Source: SUG1106 sp964651095
Lineage (GTDB): Bacteria; Bacillota; Clostridia; Peptostreptococcales; Anaerovoracaceae
Direction: 5' to 3'
NCBI GenBank assembly: GCA_964651095.1
Contig: CAZYWO010000122.1
Location: 1-5,136 of the forward strand
Length of the DNA: 5,136 bases
Both the position numbers and the translations under genes were made by a program. Under the pieces are notes generated by a model. The model was not told the DNA's origin, searched no databases, and was given only the letters and a program-made list of their open reading frames with translations. Below, in pieces: positions 4,639-5,136 of this stretch. How positions within the stretch are numbered: the first letter of the stretch is position 1; the number at the start of each line of letters is the position of its first letter.

Positions 4639-5136
4639 ATGTCTAGAATAGGTAGAAAACCTGTAGTTGTTCCTGCTGGCGTAGAAGTTACTGTAGATGC
4701 TAACAACTTAGTTACAGTAAAAGGTCCAAAGGGACAATTATCAGAACAAATCAGCAAATTAATCAAGGTTGAAGTTAAAGAAGGCGAAGTTAGCGTAACC
4801 AGAGAAAGCGATGCAAGAGAAGAAAGATCACAGCACGGACTTGCAAGAACTTTAATCAATAACATGGTTATCGGCGTAACACAGGGTTTTGAGAAGAAAC
4901 TCCAACTTGTAGGCGTTGGTTATAAGGCCGAAAAGAAGGGCGACACTCTCGTTATGAACCTTGGCTACTCCCATCCGGTAGAATTGAAAGACCCGGAAGG
5001 AATCACTACTGAGTGTACTTCCGCTACAGAAGTAGTTGTAAAGGGCGCTAACAAAGCAGTTGTTGGAAATTATGCTGCAAATATCAGAGCTTGGAGAAAA
5101 CCTGAACCTTACAAGGGCAAGGGTATCAAGTATGCT
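4639..5136 (+). CDS. rplF: 50S ribosomal protein L6, N-terminal 166 residues (partial at window edge)
   Basis: L6 lies near the base of the L7/L12 stalk and binds the sarcin-ricin loop region of 23S rRNA, close to the GTPase centre. The frame runs from ATG 4639 to the right edge without a stop. It begins MSRIGRKPVVVPAGVEV, then VTVKGPKGQLS (about 25-35), SQHGLARTLINNMVIGVTQG (about 64-83), LVGVGYKAE (about 90-98), LGYSHPVE (about 107-114) and NIRAWRKPEPYKGKGIKYA at the edge. The last block is the conserved C-terminal motif, so only about 12-15 residues are missing for the usual length near 180. The residue before RKPEPYKG is Trp155, where smaller residues are common. TAGGAGG (4623-4629), overlapping the S8 stop, lies 9 nt before the ATG. 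Confidence 0.98.
   Translation, partial: MSRIGRKPVVVPAGVEVTVDANNLVTVKGPKGQLSEQISKLIKVEVKEGEVSVTRESDAREERSQHGLARTLINNMVIGVTQGFEKKLQLVGVGYKAEKKGDTLVMNLGYSHPVELKDPEGITTECTSATEVVVKGANKAVVGNYAANIRAWRKPEPYKGKGIKYA

Noticed and set aside
1..5136. A new defence, mobile or other accessory system
   Set aside because: Every gene is a recognisable ribosomal protein in canonical order, with no inserted gene, insertion sequence, CRISPR array, tRNA or integrase.

Overview
This window is a plain-strand segment of the bacterial S10-spc ribosomal protein cluster. All genes lie on the + strand in the canonical order: L2 (3' end only), S19, L22, S3, L16, L29, S17, L14, L24, L5, S14, S8 and L6 (5' part only). 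The organism is most likely a low-GC Gram-positive anaerobe of the Clostridia. The reasons are the A-rich sequence, arginine encoded almost entirely by AGA, very strong AAAGGAGG-type ribosome binding sites before nearly every gene, and a short four-cysteine zinc-type S14. I cannot name a genus from the sequence alone.

Layout: positions 1-1713 hold the tail of L2, then S19, L22 and S3 of the S10-type part. Positions 1742-2655 hold L16, L29 and S17. From 2671 to the right edge is the spc-type part: L14, L24, L5, S14, S8 and L6. Gaps are 13-28 nt at ten of the twelve junctions. L16 and L29 overlap by one base (TAATG), and L5-S14 has an 88-nt gap. No promoter or intrinsic terminator is visible inside the window, so the genes are probably co-transcribed from a promoter upstream. 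The products are all structural parts of the 30S (S19, S3, S17, S14, S8) or 50S (L2, L22, L16, L29, L14, L24, L5, L6) subunit, made together in stoichiometric amounts.

I see no new multi-gene system. Two things stand out. First, the 88-nt L5-S14 spacer is locally GC- and CpG-richer and contains two mutually exclusive RNA hairpins that share one arm. The downstream hairpin abuts the S14 ribosome binding site, and a start-stop dicodon (ATGTAA) with its own Shine-Dalgarno-like sequence sits between the arms. Second, S3 carries a C-terminal extension of about 75-85 residues, with an Arg/Asp-rich part (containing a 12-codon tandem repeat) followed by an acidic Glu/Ala tail. Smaller points are a TTG start for L5, an altered N-terminal motif in L22, and UAG stop codons that occur only where they form part of a Shine-Dalgarno sequence.
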